Position numbers and translations under genes: made by a program
DNA from: Apostichopus japonicus
Lineage: Eukaryota > Echinodermata > Holothuroidea > Aspidochirotida > Stichopodidae
Assembly (NCBI RefSeq): GCF_037975245.1
Contig: NC_092571.1
Coordinates: forward strand, 11,355,917 to 11,419,916
DNA: 64,000 bases
Direction: 5' to 3'
The notes under the pieces: generated by a model
The model's input: the letters and a program-made list of their open reading frames with translations, nothing else
What the model was told of the DNA's origin: nothing
Database searches by the model: none
Part shown: in pieces, positions 23,242 through 34,949 of the stretch
How the letters are laid out: each line of letters begins with the position of its first letter
How positions within the stretch are numbered: the first letter of the stretch is position 1

Positions 23242-24225
23242 CTACTTCCGGGTCATATAGTACCCCACAGTCGACCCTATGATCAATGCTAGACCAGTTA
23301 TAGAAATCATGTCTACCATCTGGTGAAATAAAGCGACTTGAGCAAGGAAATTAAGCGGTAAAGATGAACAAGCAATTAATACGGACACGTTGGCAATAAC
23401 TTCATGTTCAGCGGCCAGTATAGCGAAGAGATTGGTCGTAAAAGCAAAGCCAGTGAATATTAGCAAATAAATAAAATGCAATATGTCAGTCTTTATGGCC
23501 CACCCGCTTGTAATAGAGAGACTCACTCCAGAGATGATCATTCCTACGTAGCCAACTATTACAATGTTTAGGTACGAATCACACTTTCCTCGGTGAGATA
23601 ACAGACGAATAGGAATAAGACTCAAAGATACAGACATTAGGGCAGCAAATGCCAACATTATTCCCAAAAAATCATCGCCATTGATGTCGGCGCTATCGAC
23701 GTTCCCCATTAAAAAGGGTGGTTTCGCTAACAAAATTATTCCAATAAAATTTAAGAAAAAGAAACCCGAAGAAAAGACCGATATTTTCTCCCTGAGAAGT
23801 AGATAAGCCAAGATGGCGGAAGGGATTGGAGTGTTAAGAGCCACGGCAGAAACGTTTCCAATATCAGCATACAGGAAAGCTGTATAGAGGAAAATAGCAG
23901 CAAAGTTACTGCCACATCCGAACAATATGCAAAGAAAGGTGTCGTATGGTCCATACGTATTACTCCTCTCCCACGAGACCAACGGCATAACAAATAAGAA
24001 CAGTATATTTCTGAAAAATATGCACTGAAATGGTGTAAAATTATCATCTAATTCGGCCAGACTCACGAAAATGAATTGCCCACAGCTGCTTATACCGCAG
24101 AAAATCGCAAAGATCAGTCCCTTACGATCAGAGATACGTTGCCATGGTGCCGCTTTTTGACTTATCGGCTTCTTTTCATCTGATCTTGACGCAGGCGCCA
24201 TCCGTTCTTTGTCCATTTGATTCAT
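23242..24225 (-). CDS. SLC35G-like drug/metabolite transporter family carrier
   Basis: 327-residue ORF, about ten membrane segments. Two EamA repeats are visible, roughly residues 36-168 and 186-322. The first half shows an FFRN motif (about 70-73), the helix with NVSAVALNTPIPSAILAYLL (124-143) and LLREKIS, typical of the drug/metabolite transporter superfamily. The charged N-terminus (1-35) is cytosolic by family precedent. Length fits the SLC35G branch, whose substrates are uncertain, so no substrate is assigned. All membrane segments are in one exon. A CGACACAG acceptor four bases before the ATG indicates at least one upstream exon. A candidate is 24659-24749, minus strand, starting MAAKESVDKPDM. 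A TTTATT on the plus strand near 23068 could be the poly(A) signal. Confidence 0.88.
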   Translation of the reverse strand: MNQMDKERMAPASRSDEKKPISQKAAPWQRISDRKGLIFAIFCGISSCGQFIFVSLAELDDNFTPFQCIFFRNILFLFVMPLVSWERSNTYGPYDTFLCILFGCGSNFAAIFLYTAFLYADIGNVSAVALNTPIPSAILAYLLLREKISVFSSGFFFLNFIGIILLAKPPFLMGNVDSADINGDDFLGIMLAFAALMSVSLSLIPIRLLSHRGKCDSYLNIVIVGYVGMIISGVSLSITSGWAIKTDILHFIYLLIFTGFAFTTNLFAILAAEHEVIANVSVLIACSSLPLNFLAQVALFHQMVDMISITGLALIIGSTVGYYMTRK

Positions 24226-24309
24226 ATCCCTGTGTCGAAGAAATTAAGAAATGAATCATTTATGGTGCTAAAACGTATACATGCAATACAAATTATAGAA
24301 TGGTTGTTG

Positions 24310-24310
<1 letters not shown>

Positions 24311-24370
<60 letters not shown>
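24311..24370. repeat. TTA trinucleotide microsatellite
   Basis: About 20 perfect TTA/ATT units, in the likely first intron of the transporter gene. Confidence 0.95.
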
Positions 24371-24658
24371 GATTTTTATGATTTTTATTATTATTTTTGT
24401 TTGGCCCTGATCAGACTATGAAATACCGTGTTTTTACTAGTGGCATATAATTAGGTCCTCCAGTTGCAAATGGATTTTTAGGAACTGCAAGTCGTCCCTC
24501 CGTGCAGTTTCTGGAGCCATTGCCGTATCATGTAACAAGACGTAAAGAAACAGCCCCTCTTGGGTTTTTTTTTATTTATATAAATTTGATGCTATATGAT
24601 ATAGAGCCAAGTTACGATTACTACCAAGCTGATGTATTTATGAATAAAACACAATAAT

Positions 24659-24749
24659 GTACAGGAAACACGAACCGTACTAATCCTGTGTTCGCTTCTG
24701 GCAAACTCTTTCTCATGTCAGGTTTATCAACTGACTCCTTGGCCGCCAT
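24659..24749 (-). other. Possible 5' exon and YY1-like site of the transporter gene
   Basis: On the minus strand an ATG in strong context (AAAATGG) opens a short charged peptide, MAAKESVDKPDMRKSLPEAN. The same bases on the plus strand read GCCGCCATTTTG (24742-24753), the classic YY1 site often found at the start of housekeeping transcripts. A weak GT would splice to the 24225 exon in frame. Exon status is uncertain. Confidence 0.35.
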
Positions 24750-25148
24750 TTTGATCACTGATTAAACACGTATGCCGTCTAAAATCATGAAACTGTGCTT
24801 CCTCCCTCTGAAAGTTAAGTCAAGTATTGAAAAATAAAATAAAAAACGAACTTCAACTATACTACCTATAGCAACAACAACAAAAACTTGTATTTAAATT
24901 ATCCAATTTGTAGTTAGCCGGCTATAATTGGGCCTACATCAAACTTCCAGAAGAACTGATTTATGTTTATATATTAATTCGTTTATCGTTTGAAACCAAA
25001 TTAAGTAGAGAACTTAATGGTACGGAGCTCCCAACGTCCCATTGGGATGTCAAGGATATTTTGTCTGAACTTATATTAATATCATATAATCATCACAATG
25101 TCATCTTACTGACAAACTCGTGATTTTTTCCATTTCCTAATGTACGGT

Positions 25149-25740
25149 CAAGGGCGGCGGAAGCACTTTTAATCAGGGGGGGCACCAACGTCGAAGGGCA
25201 CTTTGCAGAAATTCGATTGGACTGTTGCAGCCTGATATGTAGTACCCTTTATAACTCTTATTGTATTATCTTATTTGCGTATACACATCACTCCATCAAC
25301 GCCCCCCCCCCCCTCAAGTAAACAATGCATACTAGCACTGCAATATCTAATGTGCAAATTGGGAAATTGGAAAATCATTATAAAGTCCAAGTCCCTGCAC
25401 ACGCGATCGATACATGCATGAAAGCAAATGAAATATGTCAAAATACTGAAAGAAAAATAATTTTCTATGTGTTTTTCAATGGTTAAACTGATATTATTTT
25501 GGTAATGTTTTTCGGGCAAGTTGTTACAGCCCCCCCCCCCCCCCCAAATCAAATTGGGTTCCTACGCCTGTGGTAGTAAACATTTAAAACTTCCCGAAAT
25601 ATTTCATTCGACGTGGGTTTCGCTTTGTAAACTCTTTATTTATTTAGAAATTTTTAGGTAGAAAAAGGGCACATTTTTAACCTGAGGAAAAGTGGGGGGC
25701 ACGTGCCCCCTGTGCCCCCCCCCCGGTTCCGCCGCCCTTG
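25149..25740 (+). mobile_element. Non-autonomous hAT element, family H2, perfect target duplication
   Basis: Begins CAAGGGCGGCGGAAGC and ends GGTTCCGCCGCCCTTG, inverted ends matching at 15 of 16 positions. Flanked by identical 8-bp duplications TGTACGGT (25141-25148 and 25741-25748), the hallmark of hAT insertion. The interior has three C runs and subterminal GGGGGGCAC/GTGCCCCC blocks but no transposase. The perfect duplication suggests recent insertion. Confidence 0.9.
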
Positions 25741-26128
25741 TGTACGGTGAGGCATGCAGCGGCCTTAACACGGCCCGTCATCTCCCCTTCCTTTATGTCG
25801 TCATAAAGGCCTAGGTGGGAGATTACTAGGCCAAGGTGGGAGAATGGGTGTTGCCAGGTACTTACTACTTTCAAACCTTAACCGTAACAATCAAACGTGC
25901 AAGCTATGCTTGTGATAGGCTTTCTAAGCTATACATGTAGAATATACATGTGAGAAACAGTGCGACGAATACTTCTACCACCAAATGACTGTTTACTTCC
26001 CATAACTAAACCCCAACCATGGCCCTTCTCCGCTATCATATGCATCAAGTGAAATGTACACTTCGTTATACAAATATTTTCACATGGAAGATATTACAAA
26101 GTAAGTATTATCCAAAAGTAAGTATTAT

Positions 26129-26340
26129 CCTTCCAATCATAGGGTCCTCGGTTTGAGTCACTCCAAGATTAATATATGTCGTCATGTTACAGAGTTGTTG
26201 ACAATTGACAATTCACATTCATGGACGTTAAATATGGATCTAAGAGACTGACTTCGGTCAGCTTGCGGCTTTGATAAGCCAATGAGGCTCCCTCGCGAGT
26301 TCCTACTTGCAGGAGGATCTAACATACATACATACAAATA
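26129..26340 (+). mobile_element. tRNA-derived SINE, copy 2 (5'-truncated)
   Basis: Matches 2370-2580 from the middle of the tRNA-like head (box B-like GGTTTGAGTC) to the ACAT tail. All three body hairpins are conserved. Box A is missing. Just upstream, GTAAGTATTATCC is present twice. Confidence 0.8.
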
Positions 26341-28287
26341 CAAACAAAATTACAAGACTTACACAGTGAGATGATGTAAAACGACTATACTCAATTAGAT
26401 TTGACGTGGATTAGATTAACTAGCATGGATGGCACGTAAACAATACGGTAGCTTTAGAGTGAGTAATTATCAATAAGTATTTCAGGAAGGTGCTGGTTGA
26501 GTTTCTTCGCTAAAGTTCTATAACCAGTTTAATTTCCAAACAGATTCGCTGTTAGCTTACTCAAGTTTATACTTACAAATGTTCATTGTTCCGTTAAGAC
26601 AATAAAACTGTTTGCGTTTCAATTGACTCGGTCATATCCTGAGTAATTGAAGCAATCGTTTAGTGGCAATAACAATTGTTACTTTGAAATTCACTAAGTG
26701 CATAGTTAGCCACGAAGGCTACTACACAACAATTGTTAAATATTAAATTACATCGTTAGTGTTGCCCCCAAATATGGCAGAAATTCAGATAATACTCACG
26801 CCTGCTTAAATTTTAAGCAAGTAATTTTACTGTCACTCTAAAATTAATTACCCACACTGTTTAATTCTGCGTATATAACATTCTAACAAGCCGCTTATGT
26901 CCGAGTATCAGAGGACCAGAACCTGCAAGAAAGCATTGTTTTTTTTTAACTTCTCTATAGCAATTTTAAGACAAGGGACTAATATAGTACCATGATACAT
27001 CAGCTTCCAAAGCTACATAGCATTGTGCCAGTTTAAGTATATACACATATACCAAATATCAAGGTGGTATACTCCATATAGAGTATATATCAGTCCGCAC
27101 GGGTGTTCTCTTTCAATGAAAAGTGCAAAACAAGAAACAAAGAAAGGAACAGCAGGAGAACATCTTTCTCGATATTTTATCAACCAGGATCTGGTTTTTG
27201 CTGCTTGGATGTCGATGAGCATAGATGGAAGAACAAGTGGTGTAATATGGGGGAAATTGAGGCATATTTAGACCACTTATGGCCATCCAAGAACTGAGAG
27301 TACGAAAATTGTTTATTGGTGAGTGAAGAGGTGGTGACGAAAACTTCCAGCTCTCATAACTAAAAATCTACATGGTCATGATACGGGATATTAAAGGTGC
27401 CATGAATGGTCAACTGTGTCAGTTATACAGTAATAGGTAGGGGTGAGCTAAAGCCAGACTTAGAGACCACATTACTGTTATGCATTAGTGTGTAAGTCAA
27501 TAGGGCATTTCATGGATTATTCTCCCTTAAATCGGTAAATGTCGATCACGTGATAGTATGACATCATTGGCGTAACGATCGAGGTCAACTACATTGCGGC
27601 TAGTATGTATTAGTACACACAGCTCAATCTACCTTTGTTTCAATTTCCATACAAACGTAAGCTATTATTAAAAGAATGTCACCTATGATATCAAACGTAT
27701 TCGCTTAAAGTTTACTGTTGGTATACCAAACATGTCAACTTCACATGTTTTAATCGCGAAAATGGAAAATAGTCTAATTAAATGCAAATTTCATCTGGAT
27801 GCTGAGTAAAAGTTCTTCTTAATTACAGTTATATAAAAAAGTCTCAAATCCCTCCTTTCCCACCGTAGCTATAGGTTTTGAAAAGAGAATAGTCCACTCT
27901 CCTCTAAAATGTGTTATTTGCTTACTAATTCGCCGTTACTGTTGGGATGTGAAAAATGGCTTACATCAGAGGCGTGCACAAAGGAGAGGAGTGACCACCT
28001 CCCTTCGTCGGTCGGGGGAAGGGCTCAGTCGAGGGCATGGTTCAGTCGGGGTAATTTTGCATTCATCCGGGGAAGAATTAGACCACCACTATATGGGTGT
28101 ACAACCTCACACAAAGTTCATAAGCACATCCTTGCTTACCTATTTATATGCTAGATTAATTTAGGGGGATACCCCTAAGTCAGAGCTTGCTACAACGGCA
28201 GGTTCCGGGATAAATTATAGGGACCATGGGGATATATATACGGGATAAAGAATAATGTATCCTAAAGTCTCATGTTCGTAATATACT
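26341..28287. other. Intergenic, no gene recognised
   Basis: A short ORF end at about 27105-27297 (FCCLDVDEHRWKNKW) looks vaguely coding but has no splice support or family. A hAT-like end CAGAGGCGTGCACAAAGG occurs at 27966, without a found partner. Otherwise AT-rich and unremarkable. Confidence 0.4.
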
Positions 28288-28653
28288 TTAAAGGCATTGA
28301 AGACTCGCCCCATAACGCGTGCGGCCATCTGAAAAAGTTAACTTTCCGTTGCTTGCAAGTGACGTGTTGTTCGTGTCGCTACAAAATGCAGACAGTAATA
28401 AAACGTGATACCTTGTTTATCTTTAGCTGGACCTGAGATGTCCATCGCTGTATCGTTTGTACACTGTGCTGTGGGTATTGACCGCAGCTGCATGTATTGG
28501 CTGTACACTAGTGTCTAATTACCGACGGTAGCAAGCTGTGTGTGTATTTTCTGGGATCGATGGTGTCTAACATTTCTGTTACACCTCATTCGAAACTAGG
28601 TCAGATTACCGGCATTAGACGTTTCTTTTTGCGCGAGTCGTCACACCCTTTAA
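28288..28653 (+). mobile_element. TTAA-type MITE, copy 3
   Basis: TTAA at 28288-28291 and 28650-28653. Imperfect terminal inverted repeats AGGCATTGAAGACTCGC and, on the complement, AGGGTGTGACGACTCGC. Very similar to 9035-9402, so both copies are fairly young relative to 1099-1477. Confidence 0.8.
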
Positions 28654-29388
28654 GGCAAAATAAAGACTTTAAGGGGAGGGGAGGACAGTGACACAGATAA
28701 ACTGTACAAAAGTGACGTTCATGTAGTGCCCTCCCCAAACCTACCAATATAGTTGATCTCATCTTGTGACGTGTTTCCAAAGATTAATTTAATTTAATCT
28801 TTTTATGGATCATATACATTATACATACTGAATGAAACTTGATACTTAACAAGTTGGCATTGGCGGGACTGGATGTCGCCGGTGATCTAAATGGTAAGCT
28901 GTATGTCGGATTACCTATTCGACTGATGTTGTTTACCCAACTGCACCTCCATCTTCCCCTATTCCCCAAACCCCAACCTTCGCCTTAAAAAGAAACCCAC
29001 TAGTAATTGATAAACTCGTCCATGCAGATTTTTTACTAGTTTAATCTCTTCTTTCTTCAAGTTATACTTCACTGACTACCAAATAAAACTAAACAATGAG
29101 GACTGTTCATCTCATAAATCGGTTCTAGTCTAGCAATCAATACCAATTATCCCGAGAAAGTCCTTGCTTTTTTGTCGGTTGGTTTTTGGATTATTTAAAA
29201 AAAGTCTAAAGCTATATAACTGATTTAGAACACAGAAATCGATAAAGAAGGAATAGGAACGCTTGCAGCTGAACCGATACAGGCGATGAAAGCTTCCGCT
29301 AACTTCAATTCCCCACGGCTGTTGGAAAGAGCTTGTTTGTGGCTTTAAAAATGCACAGACCACGGCTACTAAATCTCATTATAGAATG

Positions 29389-29397
29389 TATATAAAG
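29389..29397 (+). promoter_or_regulatory. TATA box of the Ly6-type gene
   Basis: TATATAAAG, 69 bp upstream of the ATG at 29466, a normal core-promoter distance for a short 5' UTR. Confidence 0.5.
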
Positions 29398-29465
29398 TCT
29401 TTTACATTCTGTTTCATCTTTCTGGCTGTTGCTGTCTTTGCTTCGAATAACCGAGAGACTTCATA

Positions 29466-32400
29466 ATGGTTCTTCTAGTGCGAGTTTTCACTACTAATGG
29501 CATACTGAGAGCTTGTTCGAAAAGAGAGCTACACATCAAATTTGCCAAGGTTTTTACTGTGTTGTTCGTCTTCGTCAACAGCTATGGTAAGTAGCTTACA
29601 GTAGTTATATATAGCTGCATCTATTTTCAGATGCAGCTTCTGCATATAATTACTTTAGCTTATTTTCTAACTATAAGTTAAAATGGGTTAATAAATCAAT
29701 TCGAACATATTTTGAATTTTGAATATTTTTTTGCTGTTAAGATGTGCACTCTTCAGTTTATCCTCAGTTAGTGTTATCGTCCATACGAAGTCACGTGTAA
29801 AGAACCCCTCCTAAACTAACATAACCAGAATGCAAAATGCATTGAGGTTTCAATGACTTCAATGCACTTCACTTCTGCTTGTTAACCAGAAGTAGCTGTT
29901 ACAATATAAATGGTCCGAACCACTATTTTGATGTACAATTACACAATGGCATGATAAACACAGGTTAGTATACTGTACGTGGCAATACACACCTCCACCA
30001 AAAACAATATGAGAAGTATCCACGATTCCCATCGTTAGATATAATGTACAGGGTTTAGAGTTTGACCTCTGGGTGACCTCAAATGAGATTTGACCTCACA
30101 AGCAACAGATTGTTGTATTCATTCAATGTGGCAACTCCATAAACCATGTATGAAAAGTATCCATGATTTCTACCATGAGAAATCATGTCTTAGAGGTTTT
30201 CAGGCCTCGACAAATATTTTTAAAAGTACTTGCTATTTGGCGACCGTGAATAAAATTCTACTTGCCAAATTCCACTCGCCACTAGGCCTATGATATTTGG
30301 TCACGTTTCCAAAGTACAGATCTGCAACATCAATACTTTCTGTGAAGAAAGAAAAGACACTTAGGCAGATTGCATGGTGCTACGTAATTGCACATTGGAA
30401 AAGTATGTTTCTGTGCATTATGAAATTAAACATTTTTGCACCAAAAGTATGAACAAAATAAAACATGACGCAGAATCATAAATAAGCAGCTAGGCCTACT
30501 ATAGTTTCTCAAATAATTAAAAATAGGCCTACAATATCTGTTATAAATACCTACGAAGATAGCTTGGCTTTTGTAACATTAGGACTCATCTATTTTACTA
30601 GGCATATACTATACAGTAACTAGGTGTGCGCGAGTCCTAAGCCTATACAGTACCTCACTGCTACTTTGAACTGCCTCTCGATTAGAGCGGCTGCGTACAT
30701 TTTCCCAATTATTCATCTTGTTTTTTAGCTGCAGATTGGTGCGCGAGAAAATATCGCTATTACTCCATTACACTGCCTAAATCAAAGCGATATTTTACGC
30801 AATGAAAATCTGAGGTTGTAAGAGCATCTATCTTCTAAAAAATCCTAGCAGCAACAACAGCAAACTTGTCTCAAAACTCCTTAAATTGTTCTATACTTTG
30901 CGAATTGTGAGCCAGTAGTAAAATTGCCTTAACAAATAATTAAGGAGATGTTTTGCCATCTTAATGTATTGGTATTCTGACTGATATTCTTGGTACATCG
31001 GTATCGGTTTTATTTCTATATTTCTTGTAAGTTTGGATAAATGACTCTTTAAGCAAGTGATGTTCATTAATTAAAGTGACTGGAGTATTGAGTCTAATAC
31101 ATAGACCATTAGACCAGTGTCTCAGATGCAAAATAAATGTCAACGGGAATACACGAACTCAGACAGAGGATAGGAGCCGGGGGGCACTGGGGGCAAGTGC
31201 CCCCCTCTTTTTTTCCAACTAGCAAATGTGCCCTTCTGGCAAATAAAATGTGCCCCTTTGATGAAGAACTGTCTTTTGGATATCTTAAGCCTTTGTTAAT
31301 TGAAATATTTTATTTTAATTATTTATTTTTAGTCTGTACATGAAAATTTAAAATTCCATCCCAGATCGTTTTGTAGAACGGTTAACAATAAACAATCTCA
31401 ATAAATAAAAAAAAACAATGTTGCAGCGCACCATAAGAGTATTGATAGCATACTAACACATTATATATATTTAAGTGATATGGCCGGTGTGTATCGGTTT
31501 ATAGCATAACGAGTGGTGGTTGTGGAATGAGCAAGTGCCCCTCTGATGTTGTGCCCCCACCCCCCCCCCCCCACGTTTTGGAAGCTTCCTACTCCCCTGA
31601 ACTCAGTTGACATGTTCACAGTACATTACAAATTTGTCAAGCAGTTTCAAGTGTGATTTGTCACTAAATGCGACGTAAAATACAGTTTTTTTCGATTGGT
31701 CTGGAATTTCATCAATCCAATTATCGAGCGACTAATAGTCTAAGATAGTAATTGATCATAAATATATAAGACACCCTGAGGCGCCTAGTTTATTGAAGGA
31801 AATTAATATCAGTGGGTATATCGAATCCGCAGCCAGTTGGGACAATTTCCTAATACTAATACCTCTCTAAAACTGTACTCCAATATCATGCTCTCAAAGC
31901 ACTGGTATTGTCAGTACAAACAGTTCCTAACCTTGATCTGATAGAAACTGATATTCATACTGCTCGTATTCACAATACGAATGCTCTGAAGCGGGACATA
32001 ACACAGCAGTATAGAAAAAATTGTCCCAACTGTATGAATTTTCAACATTTAATTAATCAACCAGACAAATTTTAATGCCCGCTATGAACCACATGGACAA
32101 GCAAAATATGTATATAAAATCCAATGAGATTGAGTTTTACTCAAATGTTTGAAATTGTAGTAAAACTTGAGATAATTAAATATGTTTCTAACGGGAATTT
32201 TTAATCAAATATCACAACGAAAGTCACGTAAAAATGGCTGTTTTAAGTGACAACGTTTTGTTGTGTGAGAATCAGGTCTCCGGGGGGGGGGGGGGTAACG
32301 AGGGCTATAGAGGGGGTAATATGGGAGATATATACAGCCGCGGCGTCCGGAGTCAATTATATAGCGCCAGGGGAAATATCTGATTCTTCTCGCGTTTATC

Positions 32401-34949
32401 AAACAATTATACGATAAATGAAAACTTCAGAGGAAGGGCGACATAACTGTGCACGAACCCAACCTGACTTTACAGACCCTAGGGAGAATACAAACTTGAT
32501 TTGGAATACGGTGAGAATTTCACTCCTTGAGTGTTTCCATGGTGATGACTCTTTGGAGGAATGAATGCCAGTTTGATAAACGTGTGAGTTTGTGATCAGT
32601 TAGCTCGAAAACTGTACAGAGTGCTTTTTTTCTATAATAGTAAAAAGTAATTACAGGTCTTAGACGACGAGACGCCCGGTGTTGAACTCGCAGATCTGGT
32701 ATACTAAAAGTGGACGTTTTTATTGGGGGTGGGGGAGGGGGTGGGGGAGGAGGACTACTTTGATCAACGAGAACACGTGGTATCTAGTGATAAGATGTGC
32801 AAAGTATTTTCCAACCCCTACTAAGTTTATTAATTGACTCCCACTATTGACGTTCTAACCACAATAATGTCATTTTGTCAAGGTTCATTGACCCACGAAG
32901 GTCAAGCAAGAGTTATTTTCAAGCCGACTCCCATGAAGGGGGCTGCTTTCCCCCCCCCCCCAAAGAATTTTAAAATTTTACACATGAAATGTGCATTCTG
33001 GCATATTTATGCTAGAAATTAGGTCTACACGAAAAGTTGTGCTAATAACTACGTTCAATTTTTGGTGGACCCTCCCCCACACCTACTACCCCCACACCCA
33101 CCCCTTCTCCCGCGCCTGTATGCAGTTGATGTTTCTTTTTCACAATTATTCGTACAGGGCTAGCTGCCGGTAATAGCTGTTACATCTGCTCAACGACTGA
33201 TGGCTCGAACGACGATTGTGAGGACGAGTTCATGTACAAGGAAAATACATCGGTGAATGTTGACGACTCGTGTGACAAATATTGTATTGTAAGCATGACC
33301 ATTTCAAAGTCTTATAATTATGCTAGAGTGAAACATATAAAGGCACACATGACACATTTACAACTAAAATTTGTTTAATCTAATAGTCACTTCAGGCTAG
33401 TTTTGTCCTTCGTGAATTTTTCCCTAACTTTTTTTTTCGCATCGGAGAACTTAGACCTATATGCCCTTGGCTATTGTACGACATTTCTAGAAAATAAACC
33501 TTTTACAGGGCATTTGGCTTTTAAATTGACATTAAAATTCATAGTCACGTTGTCTGGTGAGTTCGATTGGTTGTTTTGATCATAGTACAATACCTTCTCC
33601 AATGCATAACGTGCTAGTACCGAGCTTGGCGGTAAAATGCACTTAAATATACACAGAGAGAACCCCTATGAAACATTGCGATGTAAACATACTCCAAATT
33701 ATGTATCGTAGCACAATTAATTGCTCTATTGACTCACACACTGAATTCGTCACTTTCCGAGCCTGCTAAAGCATAGATAGAAGTTTTCAACTGGCATAAT
33801 TCAGAAGGCTGATGAGTTGGCCTTTCGTGGCGCCTGTAATCTTCAAAAACCATGAAGGTTTAGAGGTTGAGCTAGAAGAGCAAGGAGTTTAGCGTATTGA
33901 ATTCCAACCCTTTCCGTCAGCTCGCTCGGAGTAATATATCCACATTAACCAAAACATTTATAAAATGCATTCAATCACCTTCAATCTTCCTTATTTTCAC
34001 ACCATCTGTATTTTATGTTTGCTCTAAACCATACAAATAAGAACAATCAAAACAATAAAGAATTCTTTAGTTAGGTTATGCAATGCATAATATTCTGACA
34101 GTGCATGTAAAACACATTTCTCCTGCGTTTGGAAGAGAGAACCAATAATTTAATGATCGGCATCAACAATTTATAGAAGGACACAATGTTCGTGTCCTGT
34201 AACTTGTGAAGGTTTTGCACACCTGGTAGTGGCACATATGCAAGGGGACGGGCCGGTAGTCTACACGGGGTGGGGGCGTGCCCTTATGTAGCCATACTTA
34301 GCTAAGGGCTGCCTATTCCATTGTACTGTAACTACCGGATAGATTCGGGTATGAGTTACGCAGTTTGGTTCTCTCAGCTAATTGCCTTTTCAATCATTAT
34401 ATTCCTTTTTCTCCCCCCTTCCCCTCTCCCTTCTCTTCCCCTCCTCTCCTCCTCTCCGCCTTCTACTGCCCCTCCGTATTGCCATTTCCAAAAATGTAAA
34501 TAGCGTTAGATGTACCCCTACCCCTCCTCTGCCCTGCCCCTCTTCTACCCCTACCCCTCTTACTAAATGTATACCAGCCATGACAAAGATAATAAAGGAT
34601 AACCCTCAAGTCATATAGTATATGCGTAAGTATGAAATTGTAATTTCCGTTTTAAATGCGTTTTAAAAATTATTCTTATTTAGTATTCAGGCGAAACAAT
34701 ACATTTTTTTTTCAGAAACATGAAGTCCGTGTATCAACATTGATTCCCAGCCACTATCGTCCACATGCAATAAACCGCACTTGTGGGTCTTCGTGCTTTA
34801 ATATTTGTACGGAAGTCAATGGGATAGAGACATGTATATATTGTTGTCTGGAAGACTTTTGCAATGGTGCTTATCAGCTTCCGTATAACCTGTTCGACAT
34901 GTTGGTGTTGTTAATATTTTCGGTAGCAAATGTCATTTCTGTTGGGTAA
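29466..34949 (+). CDS. Ly6/uPAR three-finger GPI-type surface protein
   Basis: Three exons, 29466-29586, 33158-33288 and 34716-34949 (TAA), phases 1 and 0, giving 161 residues. Exon 1 is a signal peptide of about 41 residues with the hydrophobic core KVFTVLFVFVNS. Exon 2 begins the three-finger domain with NSCYICS, then further Cys in DDCEDEF and SCDKYC. Exon 3 supplies C-x3-C-x3-C and the diagnostic end CIYCCLEDFCN. The tail after NGAYQLPYN is hydrophobic (MLVLLIFSVANVIS) and ends without a cytosolic segment, as in GPI-anchor signals. Ten Cys fit five disulfides. Members regulate receptors, channels or adhesion at the membrane; this ligand is unknown. AATAAA lies 8 bp after the stop, so the 3' UTR may be very short. 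Intron 1 carries two transposon copies. Confidence 0.85.
31164..31599 (+). mobile_element. Non-autonomous hAT element, family H3
   Basis: Begins CAGAGGATAGGAGCCGGGG and ends CTTCCTACTCCCCTG. Flanks AACTCAGA (31156-31163) and AACTCAGT (31600-31607) match at 7 of 8 positions. Inner GGGGGCAAGTGCCCCC and GTGCCCC blocks and a C run. Lies in intron 1 of the Ly6-type gene. Confidence 0.8.
31834..32032 (+). mobile_element. MITE family M2, copy 2
   Basis: Terminal inverted repeat CAGTTGGGACAATTT, perfect over 15 bp at both ends. About 199 bp, no ORF. Related to 13494-13693 and 36530-36672. No clear target duplication was found. Confidence 0.8.
32033..33157 (+). other. Rest of Ly6 intron 1
   Basis: Contains G or C runs at 32282 and 32949 and a GGGGGT-rich stretch near 32725. 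No other gene signal. Confidence 0.5.
33289..34715 (+). other. Intron 2 of the Ly6-type gene
   Basis: AT-rich. A C/T-rich tract at about 34410-34560 gives spurious ORFs on both strands. The acceptor is preceded by a run of T (ATTTTTTTTTCAG). Nothing else recognised. Confidence 0.5.

Noticed and set aside
27023-27297. Overlapping plus-strand ORFs (WMSMSIDGRTSGVIW and LDVDEHRWKNKW)
   Set aside because: No introns, promoter or family; two overlapping frames in the same bases cannot be separated.
34321-34618. Pro/Ser/Leu-rich ORFs on both strands
   Set aside because: Products of a CT-rich tract in the second intron of the Ly6-type gene.
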